DNA from: Pampinifervens sp037481935
GTDB lineage: Bacteria; Aquificota; Aquificia; Aquificales; Aquificaceae
DNA: 64,000 nucleotides
Direction: 5' to 3'
Assembly (NCBI RefSeq): GCF_046159715.1
Contig: NZ_JBJXCT010000002.1
Span: 1 to 64,000 of the forward strand
Part shown: positions 24,493 through 32,922 of the stretch, in pieces
How the letters are laid out: the number at the start of each line of letters is the position of its first letter
Numbering within the stretch: position 1 is the first letter of the stretch
Translations under genes and position numbers: made by a program
Notes under the pieces: generated by a model
The model's database searches: none
The model's input: only the letters and a program-made list of their open reading frames with translations
What the model was told of the DNA's origin: nothing

Positions 24493-24955
24493 GCATTAAA
24501 AGGATAGTGCAAAAACAGGCAATGCCTTCTTCTGTGCAAAAGCCTTCTCTGCTCTTTCCCTTTATTGAGATGTTTTCCTGGGCTGTCTCAAGGAGCTCCG
24601 AGAGTTTTTTCTCTATAAGACCCTTGTAGGGTGCTATTCTGGGTTGGTCTGCGATGAAAAGGCAGTCAAGGTTGACTATCCTGTAGCCCCTTGCCTTCAT
24701 CCTGCGCAGGGCTTCCTGAAGGAAGAGCACCGAGTCTGCATCCTTCCACCTGGGGTCCGTGTCGGGGAAAAGCTGTCCTATGTCTGGCTCCCCAAGGGCT
24801 CCCAGTATGGCGTCAGTTATGGCATGAAGAAGCACATCTCCGTCAGAATGTCCTTTGAGCCCCTTTGGAAATTCTATACGCACACCACCCAGTTTTAGAG
24901 GTTTACCCTCCTCAAACCCGTGGGAGTCAAAGCCAAGCCCTATTCTTATGTTCAT
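24482..24955 (-). CDS. ispF: 2-C-methyl-D-erythritol 2,4-cyclodiphosphate synthase
   Basis: Zn-dependent cyclase of the MEP isoprenoid pathway, 157 residues as usual. The metal-binding D-x-H (Asp10, His12) sits in 'GLGFDSHGFEEGKPLKLGGV', followed by 'GHSDGDVLLHAITDAILGALGEPDIGQLFPDTDP' and the C-terminal 'ISIKGKSREGFCTEEGIACFC' block. It shares 4-nt and 11-nt overlaps with its neighbours. Isoprenoid precursors from this pathway would feed quinones and, if present, the carotenoids suggested by the gene at 4011. Confidence 0.96.
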   Translation of the reverse strand: MNIRIGLGFDSHGFEEGKPLKLGGVRIEFPKGLKGHSDGDVLLHAITDAILGALGEPDIGQLFPDTDPRWKDADSVLFLQEALRRMKARGYRIVNLDCLFIADQPRIAPYKGLIEKKLSELLETAQENISIKGKSREGFCTEEGIACFCTILLMHEG

Positions 24956-25380
24956 CTGTTGAGAAACTGCATGAAGTAAAAGATAAGCCAGCCGGTTACG
25001 GCCACATAAATCCAGACGAAGGCGGTTATGGGTGCTATTTTTCTGTGCTTTTCAAAAAGGCCTTTGAGGGCATACCTGAGAGTTATGACCGCAAGGGGGA
25101 AGTTCACTATGGCAAGGGCGGTATGCGACCAGAGAATGAAAAGAAAAAGCCCCCTATAGGGTCCTTCATACTTCCCCACCGGCACAAGCCCCTGAGCCTG
25201 AAGGACGTTCCTCAAAATGTAGAGGAAAACGAAGATGAGCGCAAACACGGAGGCGGTTATCATGGCCTTTTTGTGGGCTTCCCTTTTCCCTGCCCTGATA
25301 AGGAATACACCCAGAACTATCGCCAACCCGCTTATGGATATGGTGAGCATACTCAGTATGGTTACAAAGGTTGTGAGCAT
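24952..25380 (-). CDS. DUF420 family membrane protein
   Basis: A 142-residue protein with four transmembrane helices and the DUF420 landmarks 'RAGKREAHKKAMITASVFALIFVFLYILRN' and a later His-containing 'LFILWSHTALAIVNFPLAVITLR'. Family members are often beside cytochrome-oxidase or SenC/Sco genes and may take part in copper or haem handling, but here the neighbours are ispF and a lipase. No Shine-Dalgarno; TATAAT at 25393-25388 ends 7 nt before the ATG, indicating a leaderless transcript for this four-gene operon. Confidence 0.8.
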   Translation of the reverse strand: MLTTFVTILSMLTISISGLAIVLGVFLIRAGKREAHKKAMITASVFALIFVFLYILRNVLQAQGLVPVGKYEGPYRGLFLFILWSHTALAIVNFPLAVITLRYALKGLFEKHRKIAPITAFVWIYVAVTGWLIFYFMQFLNR

Positions 25381-25414
25381 ACGCTCTATTATACAACCAG
25401 AAGTCTACCGATGG

Positions 25415-25432
25415 TTTAACGAATTTTTAACA
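25415..25432 (+). promoter_or_regulatory. Pho-box-like pair of direct repeats (weak)
   Basis: TTTAACG and TTTAACA are spaced by 4 nt, an 11-bp period as in the phoX promoter at 43754-43793. A poor third copy could lie 11 bp upstream and a CATATT hexamer 10 bp downstream. It precedes the small ORF at 25468. With only two repeats in AT-rich DNA this may be chance. Confidence 0.3.
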
Positions 25433-25467
25433 ATTAACACCCATATTGGCTTAAAAGGAGGTGGGCT

Positions 25468-25611
25468 ATGATAGTTCAGGTTAGGGTGAAGTTACACAGA
25501 GGGGATGTGGAAGGTATCATCAGAAGAGTTTTTATATGCCCCGCAACATCCAGTCGTAAAAAGGGCAGGGCTGCGATGTCACATATCAATTCTAAAAAAT
25601 ACAAAGCGTAA
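25468..25611 (+). CDS. 47-residue basic hypothetical protein
   Basis: An ORF starting with ATG after a strong Shine-Dalgarno (AAAAGGAGG, 25453-25461) and ending TAA at 25609-25611. The 47-residue peptide is very basic; the first half (M-I-V-Q-V-R-V-K-L-H-R-G-D-V-E-G) looks like a strand-helix start and the rest is Lys/Ser-rich. I recognise no family. It lies alone in the 323-nt gap between DUF420 and the fasciclin gene. It could be a small protein or the frame-disrupted remainder of a larger gene. Confidence 0.42.
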   Translation: MIVQVRVKLHRGDVEGIIRRVFICPATSSRKKGRAAMSHINSKKYKA

Positions 25612-25703
25612 AAATTACTGATTGAAACATAGAAATGAACACTTTCAAAGACCTGTGGTATTCATGAAGATTTTTTTAATTAAAACCATCAGGAGGTGTA
25701 GTC

Positions 25704-26219
25704 ATGCTAAGAACTGTTTTCTTCAAAAAGGCCCTTCTTGGCACTGCAGTTTTTTCCTTTGCCCTTGGGCTGGCTGTAGCCGGTATGCACGAAAAGGGCG
25801 GTCAAAAGGCAGCGGCAAAGCCTAACATAGTCCAGACTGCCCAGCAGGCAGGTCAGTTCAAGACCTTGCTCACAGCCCTCAAAGAGGCCGGTCTTGAGGA
25901 AACTCTGGCAACCAAGTGCTGTTTTACCGTCTTTGCACCCACCGACGAAGCCTTTGCTAAGGTGCCAAAGGACAAACTGGACGCCCTTCTCAAAGACAAG
26001 GAAGCTCTCAAAAAGGTCCTTCTCTATCATGTAGTTGAAGGCAAGGTCTACTCGAAAGACCTCAAAGACGGACAGAAGGTAAAGACCCTTCAGGGTCAGC
26101 AGGCAACCATAAGCCTTAAGGGCGGTCCAAAGATTGACAATGCCAACATAGTAAAGCCAGACATAGAAGCCTCCAACGGCGTCATTCATGTCATAGATAC
26201 GGTCATAATGCCCAGGTGA
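25704..26219 (+). CDS. Secreted fasciclin (FAS1) domain protein
   Basis: A 171-residue protein with a signal peptide (about 1-26) and one FAS1 domain: 'NIVQTAQQAGQFKTLLTALKEAGLEETL', H1 block 'CFTVFAPTDEAFAKVPKDKLDALLKDKEALKKVLLYHVVEGK' and H2-like 'GVIHVIDTVIMP'. FAS1 proteins mediate adhesion or protein-protein contacts at the cell surface. An unusual C-C pair precedes the FTVFAPTDEAF block. A strong Shine-Dalgarno (AGGAGG) supports the start. The following DUF523/DUF1722 gene may be co-transcribed. Confidence 0.88.
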   Translation: MLRTVFFKKALLGTAVFSFALGLAVAGMHEKGGQKAAAKPNIVQTAQQAGQFKTLLTALKEAGLEETLATKCCFTVFAPTDEAFAKVPKDKLDALLKDKEALKKVLLYHVVEGKVYSKDLKDGQKVKTLQGQQATISLKGGPKIDNANIVKPDIEASNGVIHVIDTVIMPR

Positions 26220-26251
26220 GCCACTTGCCCCTTCGGGGGCTCTCATATAAA

Positions 26252-27202
26252 ATGCTCTATGTGAGAGCCTTTCCGAGACCAAGGGTAGTAGTCAGTGCAT
26301 GCCTTAACCTCAAGCCCGTCAGGTATAACGGTCAGGAGGTCAGAGACGAGTTTGTGCTCAGGCTTCTTCCATACTGCGAAGTGATAGAGGTCTGTCCTGA
26401 GGTTTCCATAGGTCTTGGCGTTCCAAGGGACAGGATAATAGTTTATAAAAAGGATGAGGGTTTTGGTCTCTCTCAGCCATCAACGGGGCTTGAGCTCACC
26501 GACAAGATGGAAAGCTTTACGGGGGAGTTTCTCAGGAGTCTCAGAGATATTGATGGCTTTATACTCAAGAGCAAATCCCCATCCTGCGGTGTTTCCAACA
26601 CAAAGGTATACAGAAACCCAGAGGGGAAGGAGTTTTACTCAAAGGGAAAGGGGTTTTTTGCCATGAGGGTGCTGGAAAACTTTCAAGACCTTCCCGTAGA
26701 GGATGAAGGCAGGCTAAAGAGCCCAGAGCTCAGAGAGCATTTTCTAACAAGGCTTTTTGCCCTTGCGGACCTGAGAGAAAGCACAGGGAGAATGCAGGAG
26801 GTAAGTGAGCTTATGGAGTTTCATCAGAGATACAAGTATCTCTTAATGGCCCACTCTCAGGTGAAGTTAAAGGCTATGGGGAGGCTGGTGGCTAACGCGA
26901 AAATGGAAAACTTCAGAGAAACTCTGGAGGAATACAGAAGGCTTTTCATAGAAGCTCTCAAGAGAAGGCCCTCGGTGGGTCAGCATGTGAACACCATAAT
27001 CCACATCTTCGGACATCTCTCAAAAAACTTCAACCCACAGGAAAAGGCCCACTTTATGAGGCTTGTAGAAAACAACAGGGGAGGAAAGATAGACAGGAAG
27101 ATACTTTTGGAGTTTCTAAGGAGCTACGCCTACAGGTTTGAAAACCAGTATCTTATGACTCAGACCTACCTTCAGCCCTACCCGGAGGATCTCCAGAATT
27201 AG
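26252..27202 (+). CDS. DUF523 and DUF1722 (YbgA-like) fusion protein
   Basis: A 316-residue two-domain protein. The N-terminal DUF523 (about 1-150) has 'PRVVVSACLNLKPVRYNG', 'EVCPEVSIGLGVPRD' and 'DGFILKSKSPSCGVSNTKVY', with conserved cysteines that could bind a metal or cluster. The C-terminal DUF1722 (about 180-300) has 'LMEFHQRYKYLLMAHSQ' and 'VNTIIHIFGHLSKNF'. This fusion is widespread and often near photolyase or cobalamin genes; its function is unsettled. ATG at 26252 starts close to the domain; an in-frame GTG at 26216 overlaps the fasciclin stop and would add 12 residues. It overlaps convergent carB by 4 nt. Confidence 0.82.
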   Translation: MLYVRAFPRPRVVVSACLNLKPVRYNGQEVRDEFVLRLLPYCEVIEVCPEVSIGLGVPRDRIIVYKKDEGFGLSQPSTGLELTDKMESFTGEFLRSLRDIDGFILKSKSPSCGVSNTKVYRNPEGKEFYSKGKGFFAMRVLENFQDLPVEDEGRLKSPELREHFLTRLFALADLRESTGRMQEVSELMEFHQRYKYLLMAHSQVKLKAMGRLVANAKMENFRETLEEYRRLFIEALKRRPSVGQHVNTIIHIFGHLSKNFNPQEKAHFMRLVENNRGGKIDRKILLEFLRSYAYRFENQYLMTQTYLQPYPEDLQN

Positions 27203-28872
27203 TCTTCGTCCAGAAGCTCTCCGTCTTCCAGCGTGTAGTAGGGTCTTTCGTAGCTTGAGTAGTAGTAGGGAGTATATGCAATAAACTCGCCGGCGCATGT
27301 GTCCACGCCCTTGAAGGCAGGGAAGACGTTCCACCTCACCCTGAGGCTTCTTACCTCCTCTTCTGAGACCCCTCGCAGTCTTGATATCTCTCTGTCAGAG
27401 TATCCCATCTCTTTGGCAAGCCTAAGAAGGTCCAGAGTAAGCTCCTGCTCTCTCAAAACCCTTTCAAAGTCCACAATCTGTTTCATGTTTTCTAAGAACC
27501 ATGGGTCAATCTTTGAAAGCTCGTATACCTCTTGCACCCTGTAGCCCCTTCTGAAGGCAGCAGATATATACCATAGTCTGTCGGGATTTGGCACTCTGAG
27601 CCCTCTTCTGAGTTCCTCCTCCTCAAGGTCTGAGTAGTCTGGAAAGGCAAGACCGTAAACATCCTGCTCAAGGCTTCTTATGGCTTTGCCAAGAGCCTCC
27701 TTGAAGGTTCTGCCTATTGCCATAACCTCACCCACAGACTTCATCATGGTGCCGAGGGTTCTCTCCGTTCTTGGAAACTTGGCGAAGTCAAAGCGTGGTA
27801 TTTTTACCACCACATAGTCTATGGAGGGTTCAAAGGAAGCAGGCGTATGCTTTGTTATGTCGTTCTTGAGCTCATCAAGAGTGTAGCCCACCGCCAGCTT
27901 CGCAGCAACCTTTGCTATGGGAAAGCCCGTTGCCTTTGAAGCGAGGGCGGAGGAGCGAGAAACCCTGGGGTTCATCTCTATCACATAAAAGTCTCCGTTC
28001 TCCGGGCTCACTGCAAACTGTATGTTGGAGCCACCCGTGTCCACCCCTATCTCCCTCATAACCTCAATGCAGGCATCCCTCAAGATTTGATACTCCTTGT
28101 CTGTCAAAGTCTGTGCCGGTGCTACAGTGATGGAGTCTCCCGTATGGACACCCATAGGGTCAAAGTTCTCAATGCTGCAGACTATTATCACGTTGTCCTT
28201 TGAATCCCTTATCACTTCAAACTCAAACTCCTTCCATCCAATAAGAGACCTGTCTATTAGCACCTGACCTATGGGGGAAGTTTTGAGGGCTACTTCTACT
28301 TTCTCTTTAAACTCCTCCATGTTATAGGCAATAGAGCCCCCTGTGCCTCCAAGGGTGAAGGCAGGTCTCAGGATTGCTGGAAAGCCGACCTCTCTCACCC
28401 TTTCAAGGGCCTCCTGAAGGGAAGATACCACCACGCTTGGGGGGACCTTCAGACCTATCTTCTCCATAGACTTTCTGAATAGGTCTCTATCCTCTCCTTT
28501 TTTTATGGCTTCATAATTGGCACCTATGAGCCTGACACCGTATCTTTCAAGAATTCCCTCCTCGTAGAGTTTTACCGCGAGGTTGAGGGCTGTCTGCCCC
28601 CCAAGGGTTGGCAGAAGGGCGTCGGGTCTCTCAACCCTTATGATTTCTTCCAGCACCTCCACCGTGAGGGGCTCAATGTATGTCCTGTGGGCAAACTGAG
28701 GGTCTGTCATAATGGTGGCAGGGTTTGAATTAACCAGCACCACCTCGTAGCCTTCTGAAATTAGAGCCTTGCACGCCTGAGTGCCCGAGTAATCAAACTC
28801 TGCCGCCTGACCTATTACTATGGGCCCCGAGCCTATGATGAGTATCTTTTTTATGTCGGTGCGTCTGGGCAT
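27199..28872 (-). CDS. carB: Carbamoyl-phosphate synthase large subunit, N-terminal half (split CarB)
   Basis: A 557-residue protein equal to the first half of the usual 1,070-residue CarB. It begins 'RRTDIKKILIIGSGPIVIGQAAEFDYSG' and contains the carboxyphosphate-forming ATP-grasp domain ('AFTLGGTGGSIAYN', 'VIEMNPRVSRSSALASKATGFPIA') and the oligomerisation domain, then ends in an acidic tail. Splitting of carB is known from Aquifex and methanogens. The C-terminal half is not in this window and must be elsewhere. It makes carbamoyl phosphate for arginine and pyrimidine synthesis. It starts 32 bp from the divergent uvrA. Confidence 0.93.
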   Translation of the reverse strand: MPRRTDIKKILIIGSGPIVIGQAAEFDYSGTQACKALISEGYEVVLVNSNPATIMTDPQFAHRTYIEPLTVEVLEEIIRVERPDALLPTLGGQTALNLAVKLYEEGILERYGVRLIGANYEAIKKGEDRDLFRKSMEKIGLKVPPSVVVSSLQEALERVREVGFPAILRPAFTLGGTGGSIAYNMEEFKEKVEVALKTSPIGQVLIDRSLIGWKEFEFEVIRDSKDNVIIVCSIENFDPMGVHTGDSITVAPAQTLTDKEYQILRDACIEVMREIGVDTGGSNIQFAVSPENGDFYVIEMNPRVSRSSALASKATGFPIAKVAAKLAVGYTLDELKNDITKHTPASFEPSIDYVVVKIPRFDFAKFPRTERTLGTMMKSVGEVMAIGRTFKEALGKAIRSLEQDVYGLAFPDYSDLEEEELRRGLRVPNPDRLWYISAAFRRGYRVQEVYELSKIDPWFLENMKQIVDFERVLREQELTLDLLRLAKEMGYSDREISRLRGVSEEEVRSLRVRWNVFPAFKGVDTCAGEFIAYTPYYYSSYERPYYTLEDGELLDED

Positions 28873-28904
28873 TAAGGTTTATATTTTATACTATTCTGCA
28901 AGGG

Positions 28905-31688
28905 ATGTTTGACCACATACTCATCCGCGGTGCCCGCCAGCACAACCTCAAAAACATAAACCTTGATATACCAAAAAACAGGCTTGTAGTTATAACAGGC
29001 CCCTCAGGTTCTGGCAAATCCTCTCTCGCCTTTGATACTATATACGCAGAAGGGCAGAGGAGGTATGTGGAGTCCCTTTCCTCTTACGCAAGGCAGTTTC
29101 TTGGAGTGATGGAAAAGCCCGAAGTGGACATAATAGAGGGTCTGTCTCCCGCCATTGCCATAGACCAGAAGACCACCTCCAGAAACCCACGCTCCACGGT
29201 GGGAACGGTCACAGAGATTTACGACTACATGAGGGTGCTCTGGGCAAACGTGGGAAAGCCCCACTGTCCTGAGTGCGGGAGGCTCCTTGAAGGGCTTTCT
29301 GCCCACGAGATTCTGGAAAAGGTCTGGGAAAGATACAGGGGAAGACGCATAGCTGTGCTTTCCCCACTTGTGAGGGGTAAGAAGGGAGAGTTCAGGGAGC
29401 TCTTTAAAGAGCTTGACCGCATGGGCTTTTCAAGGGTAAAGGTGGACGGTGAATACATGCGTATTCTGGAAGTGCCACCTCTTGACAAAAATAGAAAGCA
29501 CCACATAGACCTTGTGGTAGACAGGCTGACCCTTGAAGAAGAGGAAAGAGCAAGGCTTCTGACCGCAATGGAAAGAGCTCTGGAGCTCTCAAAGGGACTC
29601 CTGAAGGTGGAAGATGTGGAAAGCCAGAGGGAGGAGGTCTTCAGTGAGCGCCTCACCTGTCCGGACCATGGCTTTTCCATACAGGAGCTATCTCCAAGGC
29701 TCTTTTCCTTCAACTCTCCATACGGTGCCTGCCCTGCCTGCAAGGGACTGGGCGTAAAGTGGGAGGTGGATGTAAGGCTACTTGTAGATGAGAAAGAGCC
29801 GGCGGTGGATGCCTTCAGAATAACGGACTCTTCCTTCTTTGACTACCTGAGATATCCTGTGATGAACCTTCTGAGAAAGCTGGGCTACGACCCGAGGATA
29901 CCCTTCAAGGAACTCCCTCAGAGCGTAAGGAGCCTTCTTCTGTATGGGGGCTCTGTGGAGGGTGGAAGTTTTGAGGGTATTGTCAAGCACCTTGAGAGGA
30001 GGTTTCTTGAGGAGGAGTCTGAGAGGCTCAGAGAAGAGATTGCAGAGTTCATAAGAGAAAAGCCATGTCCCGAGTGTGGTGGTGCCAGACTTAAACCCGA
30101 AGCCCTTTCTGTGCTGATAGAGGGCAAAAGTATATGGGATTTGGTGCGGATGCCCATAAGGGAGGCAAGGGAATTCTTTGATAACCTTATATACAGGCTC
30201 GGTGGTAAGGACCTCCTGGTGGCGGAAAGACTCATAAAAGAGATATCGGACAGGCTCGGCTTTCTGCTCAATGTGGGGCTGGATTATCTTGACCTGGCGC
30301 GCAGTGCCACCACCCTCTCTGGTGGAGAGATGCAACGCATAAGACTTGCCACCCAGATAGGCTCAAAGCTCACTGGCGTTCTGTATGTGTTGGACGAGCC
30401 TTCCATAGGACTACATCCCAGAGATACAGACAAGCTCATAAACACCCTCAAAGACCTCAGAGACCTTGGAAACACGGTCATAGTAGTGGAGCATGACCCA
30501 GAGACCATCCTCAGTGCTGACTGGGTCATAGACATGGGTCCGGGGGCTGGAAAGAAGGGGGGTGAGGTGGTCTTTCAGGGAAGGGTGGAGGAGATGTTCT
30601 ATGACGAAAGGTCTCTTACGGGGGCATATCTCTCTGGCAGGCTCTCCATAGAAGTGCCCTCTGTGAGGCGAAAGCCAAATGGCAGATGGCTCAGGATAGC
30701 GGGAGCAAGAAAGCATAACCTCAAGAACATTACCGTGGAAATACCCGTGGGTCTTCTGGTGTGTATCACTGGAGTTTCTGGAAGTGGTAAATCCACGCTA
30801 ATATACGATATCCTGTGGGAGTATGCGAGAGCGGTCTTTTACGGTGGCACGCCGCAGCTGGAGGGCTTTGACCGCATAGAGGGACTTGAGCACTTTGACA
30901 GGGTCATAAACATAGACCAGTCCCCCATTGGCAGAACGCCAAGGTCAAACCCTGCCACCTACACCAAAGTCTTTGACCACATAAGGGAGCTCTTTGCCCA
31001 GACACCGGAGGCAAGGGCAAGGGGCTACAACGCAGGAAGGTTCTCTTTTAATGTCAAAGGTGGAAGGTGCGAAGCCTGTCAGGGAGAGGGAGTCATAAAA
31101 GTGGAGATGCACTTCCTGCCCCCCGTGTATGTGCCCTGCGATGTGTGTAAGGGCAAAAGATACAACAGAGAGACCCTTGACATCCTATACAAGGGCAAGA
31201 GTATAGCCGATGTGCTGGACATGACGGTGGACGAGGCCTACGAGTTTTTTGAAAACATTCCCCCAGTGAGGAGAAAGCTACAGCTTCTTAGAGATATAGG
31301 GCTTGGCTACATAAGGCTGGGACAGCCAGCAACCACCCTCTCCGGGGGTGAAGCCCAGAGGATAAAGCTCTCAAGGGAGCTATCTAAAAAGGAAGCTGGC
31401 AGAACCCTGTATCTGCTGGATGAACCCACCACAGGGCTCCACATGGATGATGTGAAAAGGCTCATAGACATACTACAGAGGCTTGTGGAGAAAGGCAACA
31501 CGGTGGTGGTCATAGAGCACAACCTTGATGTAGTCAAGTGTGCAGACTGGGTTATAGACCTGGGACCAGAGGGAGGGGACAGGGGAGGTTATCTGGTGGC
31601 TGTGGGCACTCCGGAAGAGGTGGCGGAAAACCCACACTCTTACACTGGATATTATCTGAAAAAGGTGCTACAGGGTGTTAAGGCTTGA
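28905..31688 (+). CDS. uvrA: Excinuclease ABC subunit A
   Basis: The 927-residue damage-recognition ATPase of nucleotide-excision repair. Two ABC ATPase modules are visible: Walker A 'GPSGSGKSSLAFDTIYAEGQRRYVES' near 32 and 'GVSGSGKSTLIYDIL' near 625, signatures 'TTLSGGEMQRIRLATQIGS' and 'TTLSGGEAQRIKLSREL'. Zinc-module Cys pairs occur at 'CPECGRLLEG', 'CPACKGLG', 'CPECGGARL' and in the second half 'CEACQGEG' with 'CDVCKGKRY'. A TATACT hexamer lies 12 nt upstream of the ATG in the 32-bp divergent region shared with carB. Confidence 0.97.
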   Translation: MFDHILIRGARQHNLKNINLDIPKNRLVVITGPSGSGKSSLAFDTIYAEGQRRYVESLSSYARQFLGVMEKPEVDIIEGLSPAIAIDQKTTSRNPRSTVGTVTEIYDYMRVLWANVGKPHCPECGRLLEGLSAHEILEKVWERYRGRRIAVLSPLVRGKKGEFRELFKELDRMGFSRVKVDGEYMRILEVPPLDKNRKHHIDLVVDRLTLEEEERARLLTAMERALELSKGLLKVEDVESQREEVFSERLTCPDHGFSIQELSPRLFSFNSPYGACPACKGLGVKWEVDVRLLVDEKEPAVDAFRITDSSFFDYLRYPVMNLLRKLGYDPRIPFKELPQSVRSLLLYGGSVEGGSFEGIVKHLERRFLEEESERLREEIAEFIREKPCPECGGARLKPEALSVLIEGKSIWDLVRMPIREAREFFDNLIYRLGGKDLLVAERLIKEISDRLGFLLNVGLDYLDLARSATTLSGGEMQRIRLATQIGSKLTGVLYVLDEPSIGLHPRDTDKLINTLKDLRDLGNTVIVVEHDPETILSADWVIDMGPGAGKKGGEVVFQGRVEEMFYDERSLTGAYLSGRLSIEVPSVRRKPNGRWLRIAGARKHNLKNITVEIPVGLLVCITGVSGSGKSTLIYDILWEYARAVFYGGTPQLEGFDRIEGLEHFDRVINIDQSPIGRTPRSNPATYTKVFDHIRELFAQTPEARARGYNAGRFSFNVKGGRCEACQGEGVIKVEMHFLPPVYVPCDVCKGKRYNRETLDILYKGKSIADVLDMTVDEAYEFFENIPPVRRKLQLLRDIGLGYIRLGQPATTLSGGEAQRIKLSRELSKKEAGRTLYLLDEPTTGLHMDDVKRLIDILQRLVEKGNTVVVIEHNLDVVKCADWVIDLGPEGGDRGGYLVAVGTPEEVAENPHSYTGYYLKKVLQGVKA

Positions 31689-31737
31689 AGACAGGCTTAT
31701 AATTTAAAACGTGATGTTGAACTATGAAGTATAGAGA

Positions 31738-32076
31738 ATGCTTGAAGAGGAGCTGGGTAAAGAAAAGGCAGATAGAGTGGCAAAAGTGCTGGAGGAGAGC
31801 CTGAAGGTCATAGAGGAGAAGGCAAGGGAGCAAAAGCCCATTCTCAAAGCTGAAATAAAAGAGGAATTAACAAAGGAACTTGTGACCAAGGAGGAGCTTC
31901 AGATAGTCAAGCTGGAACTGGAAAGGAGAATTGACGTCCTTGAGGCTAAGCTGGAAGGAAGAATTGACAGGCTTGAGCTTTACCTGAAAATCCTCATAGG
32001 TCTTGTGGTGCTTGGGCTTACCTTGCTTAATCCTGTCTTTGTGGAGTTTGTAAAAACCATCTTTGGTCTGAAATGA
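31738..32076 (+). CDS. Coiled-coil protein with C-terminal membrane anchor, 5' end interrupted by TAG
   Basis: A 112-residue protein with charged coiled coil (1-85) and one C-terminal hydrophobic segment, resembling the DUF1640/CCDC90-like proteins and clearly paralogous to the gene at 54236-54622 (both have E-E-L-G-K-E-K-A and Q-K-P-I-L-K-A). The paralogue has about ten extra residues, including Y-E-V-Y. Here an upstream ATG at 31714 reads M-L-N-Y-E-V and then TAG at 31732-31734, where the paralogue has Tyr; the frame reopens at ATG 31738. A TATAAT at 31698-31703 sits just before the upstream ATG. Translation from 31738 lacks a Shine-Dalgarno, so the gene may be impaired. Its stop overlaps the next start. 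Confidence 0.55.
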   Translation: MLEEELGKEKADRVAKVLEESLKVIEEKAREQKPILKAEIKEELTKELVTKEELQIVKLELERRIDVLEAKLEGRIDRLELYLKILIGLVVLGLTLLNPVFVEFVKTIFGLK

Positions 32077-32525
32077 GGCAGGTTGCAGTTATTGGCTCAT
32101 CCACGGCGGAGCCTGAAAGCGAAGAATACCAGCTGGCATACCAGCTCGGAAGAGAGATAGCTAAGAGAGGCTTGATAGTGGTCTGCGGGGGGCGTGGGGG
32201 CGTGATGGAGGCGGTATGCAGAGGAGCTAAGGAAGAAGGAGGTCTTACAGTAGGGATACTGCCCTCCTACACCGGCGAGGAGGCGAACCCTTATGTGGAC
32301 ATAAAGATAAGAACTGGCATGAACTGGAACAGAAATCCTCTTGTGGTTGCCAGTGGGGATGTGGTTGTCGCCATAGGAGGAAACTGGGGAACCCTCTCTG
32401 AGATTGCCTACGCCCTGATACTTGGAAAGCCCATAATAGGCTGCAGAACTCACCGAGTTGAAGGAATAATTCAGGCGGAGCACCTTGAGGAAATCCTCCT
32501 TTTTCTTGACAGACTCCTCAGTTGA
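32073..32525 (+). CDS. TIGR00725/LOG-like Rossmann-fold protein
   Basis: A 150-residue protein with 'VAVIGSSTAEPESEEYQLAYQLGREIAKRG', 'VVCGGRGGVMEAVCRGAKEEGGLTVGILP' and 'DVVVAIGGNWGTLSEIAYALILGKPIIG'. This is the TIGR00725 group, related to the 'lysine decarboxylase-like'/LOG and MoCo-carrier proteins. The P-G-G-x-G-T-x-x-E motif of LOG appears as I-G-G-N-W-G-T-L-S-E, so a nucleotide-binding site is likely but cytokinin-type activity is not implied. It overlaps the upstream gene by ATGA. Confidence 0.82.
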   Translation: MRQVAVIGSSTAEPESEEYQLAYQLGREIAKRGLIVVCGGRGGVMEAVCRGAKEEGGLTVGILPSYTGEEANPYVDIKIRTGMNWNRNPLVVASGDVVVAIGGNWGTLSEIAYALILGKPIIGCRTHRVEGIIQAEHLEEILLFLDRLLS

Positions 32526-32568
32526 AAATTCCTCTCAACAGACCATATTTATAGTGGAGGGTTGAAAG

Positions 32569-32922
32569 ATGGACCAGGAACTATTCTTTCTTGAAGACCT
32601 GCTCTTTAAAAGCACCGCTCAGGAGATAGAAGAAAGATATGAGGAGGTGGTCCAGCTCTATGCCCACGACCCGGAAATTCTCAACATTGCCAAAAGCATA
32701 AAGGGTATGTGCGACTACATAATGCAGACCTACAGGGAGATTCCAAACCCCGAGAAAAAGCTTGAAGAGAGCCTCTACACAACCCTCTATCAGGTGCTGA
32801 GAGACCTGAATATCACACTCTACGACCTTTCCATAGCGGAGGGCGAACAGATATACTACGTTCTATCCTCCGCCTACCAGAAGCTCAACGGAGCCAACAA
32901 CCTCTTAGAGAGGCTCGTCTAA
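32569..32922 (+). CDS. Acidic helical hypothetical protein (117 residues)
   Basis: I do not recognise this protein. It is acidic, largely helical and lacks cysteines beyond a single one, with 'EDLLFKSTAQEIEERYEEVVQLYAHDPEILNIAKSIKGMCDYIMQTYREIPNPEKKLEE' in the first two thirds. There is no transmembrane segment. It has a Shine-Dalgarno-like GGAGGG ahead of the ATG. Its last 18 nt overlap the convergent YihY gene. Confidence 0.6.
   Translation: MDQELFFLEDLLFKSTAQEIEERYEEVVQLYAHDPEILNIAKSIKGMCDYIMQTYREIPNPEKKLEESLYTTLYQVLRDLNITLYDLSIAEGEQIYYVLSSAYQKLNGANNLLERLV

Noticed and set aside
25612..25703. Additional ORF between the small ORF and the fasciclin gene
   Set aside because: Multiple stops in all frames; only a Shine-Dalgarno for the fasciclin gene and T-rich sequence are seen.
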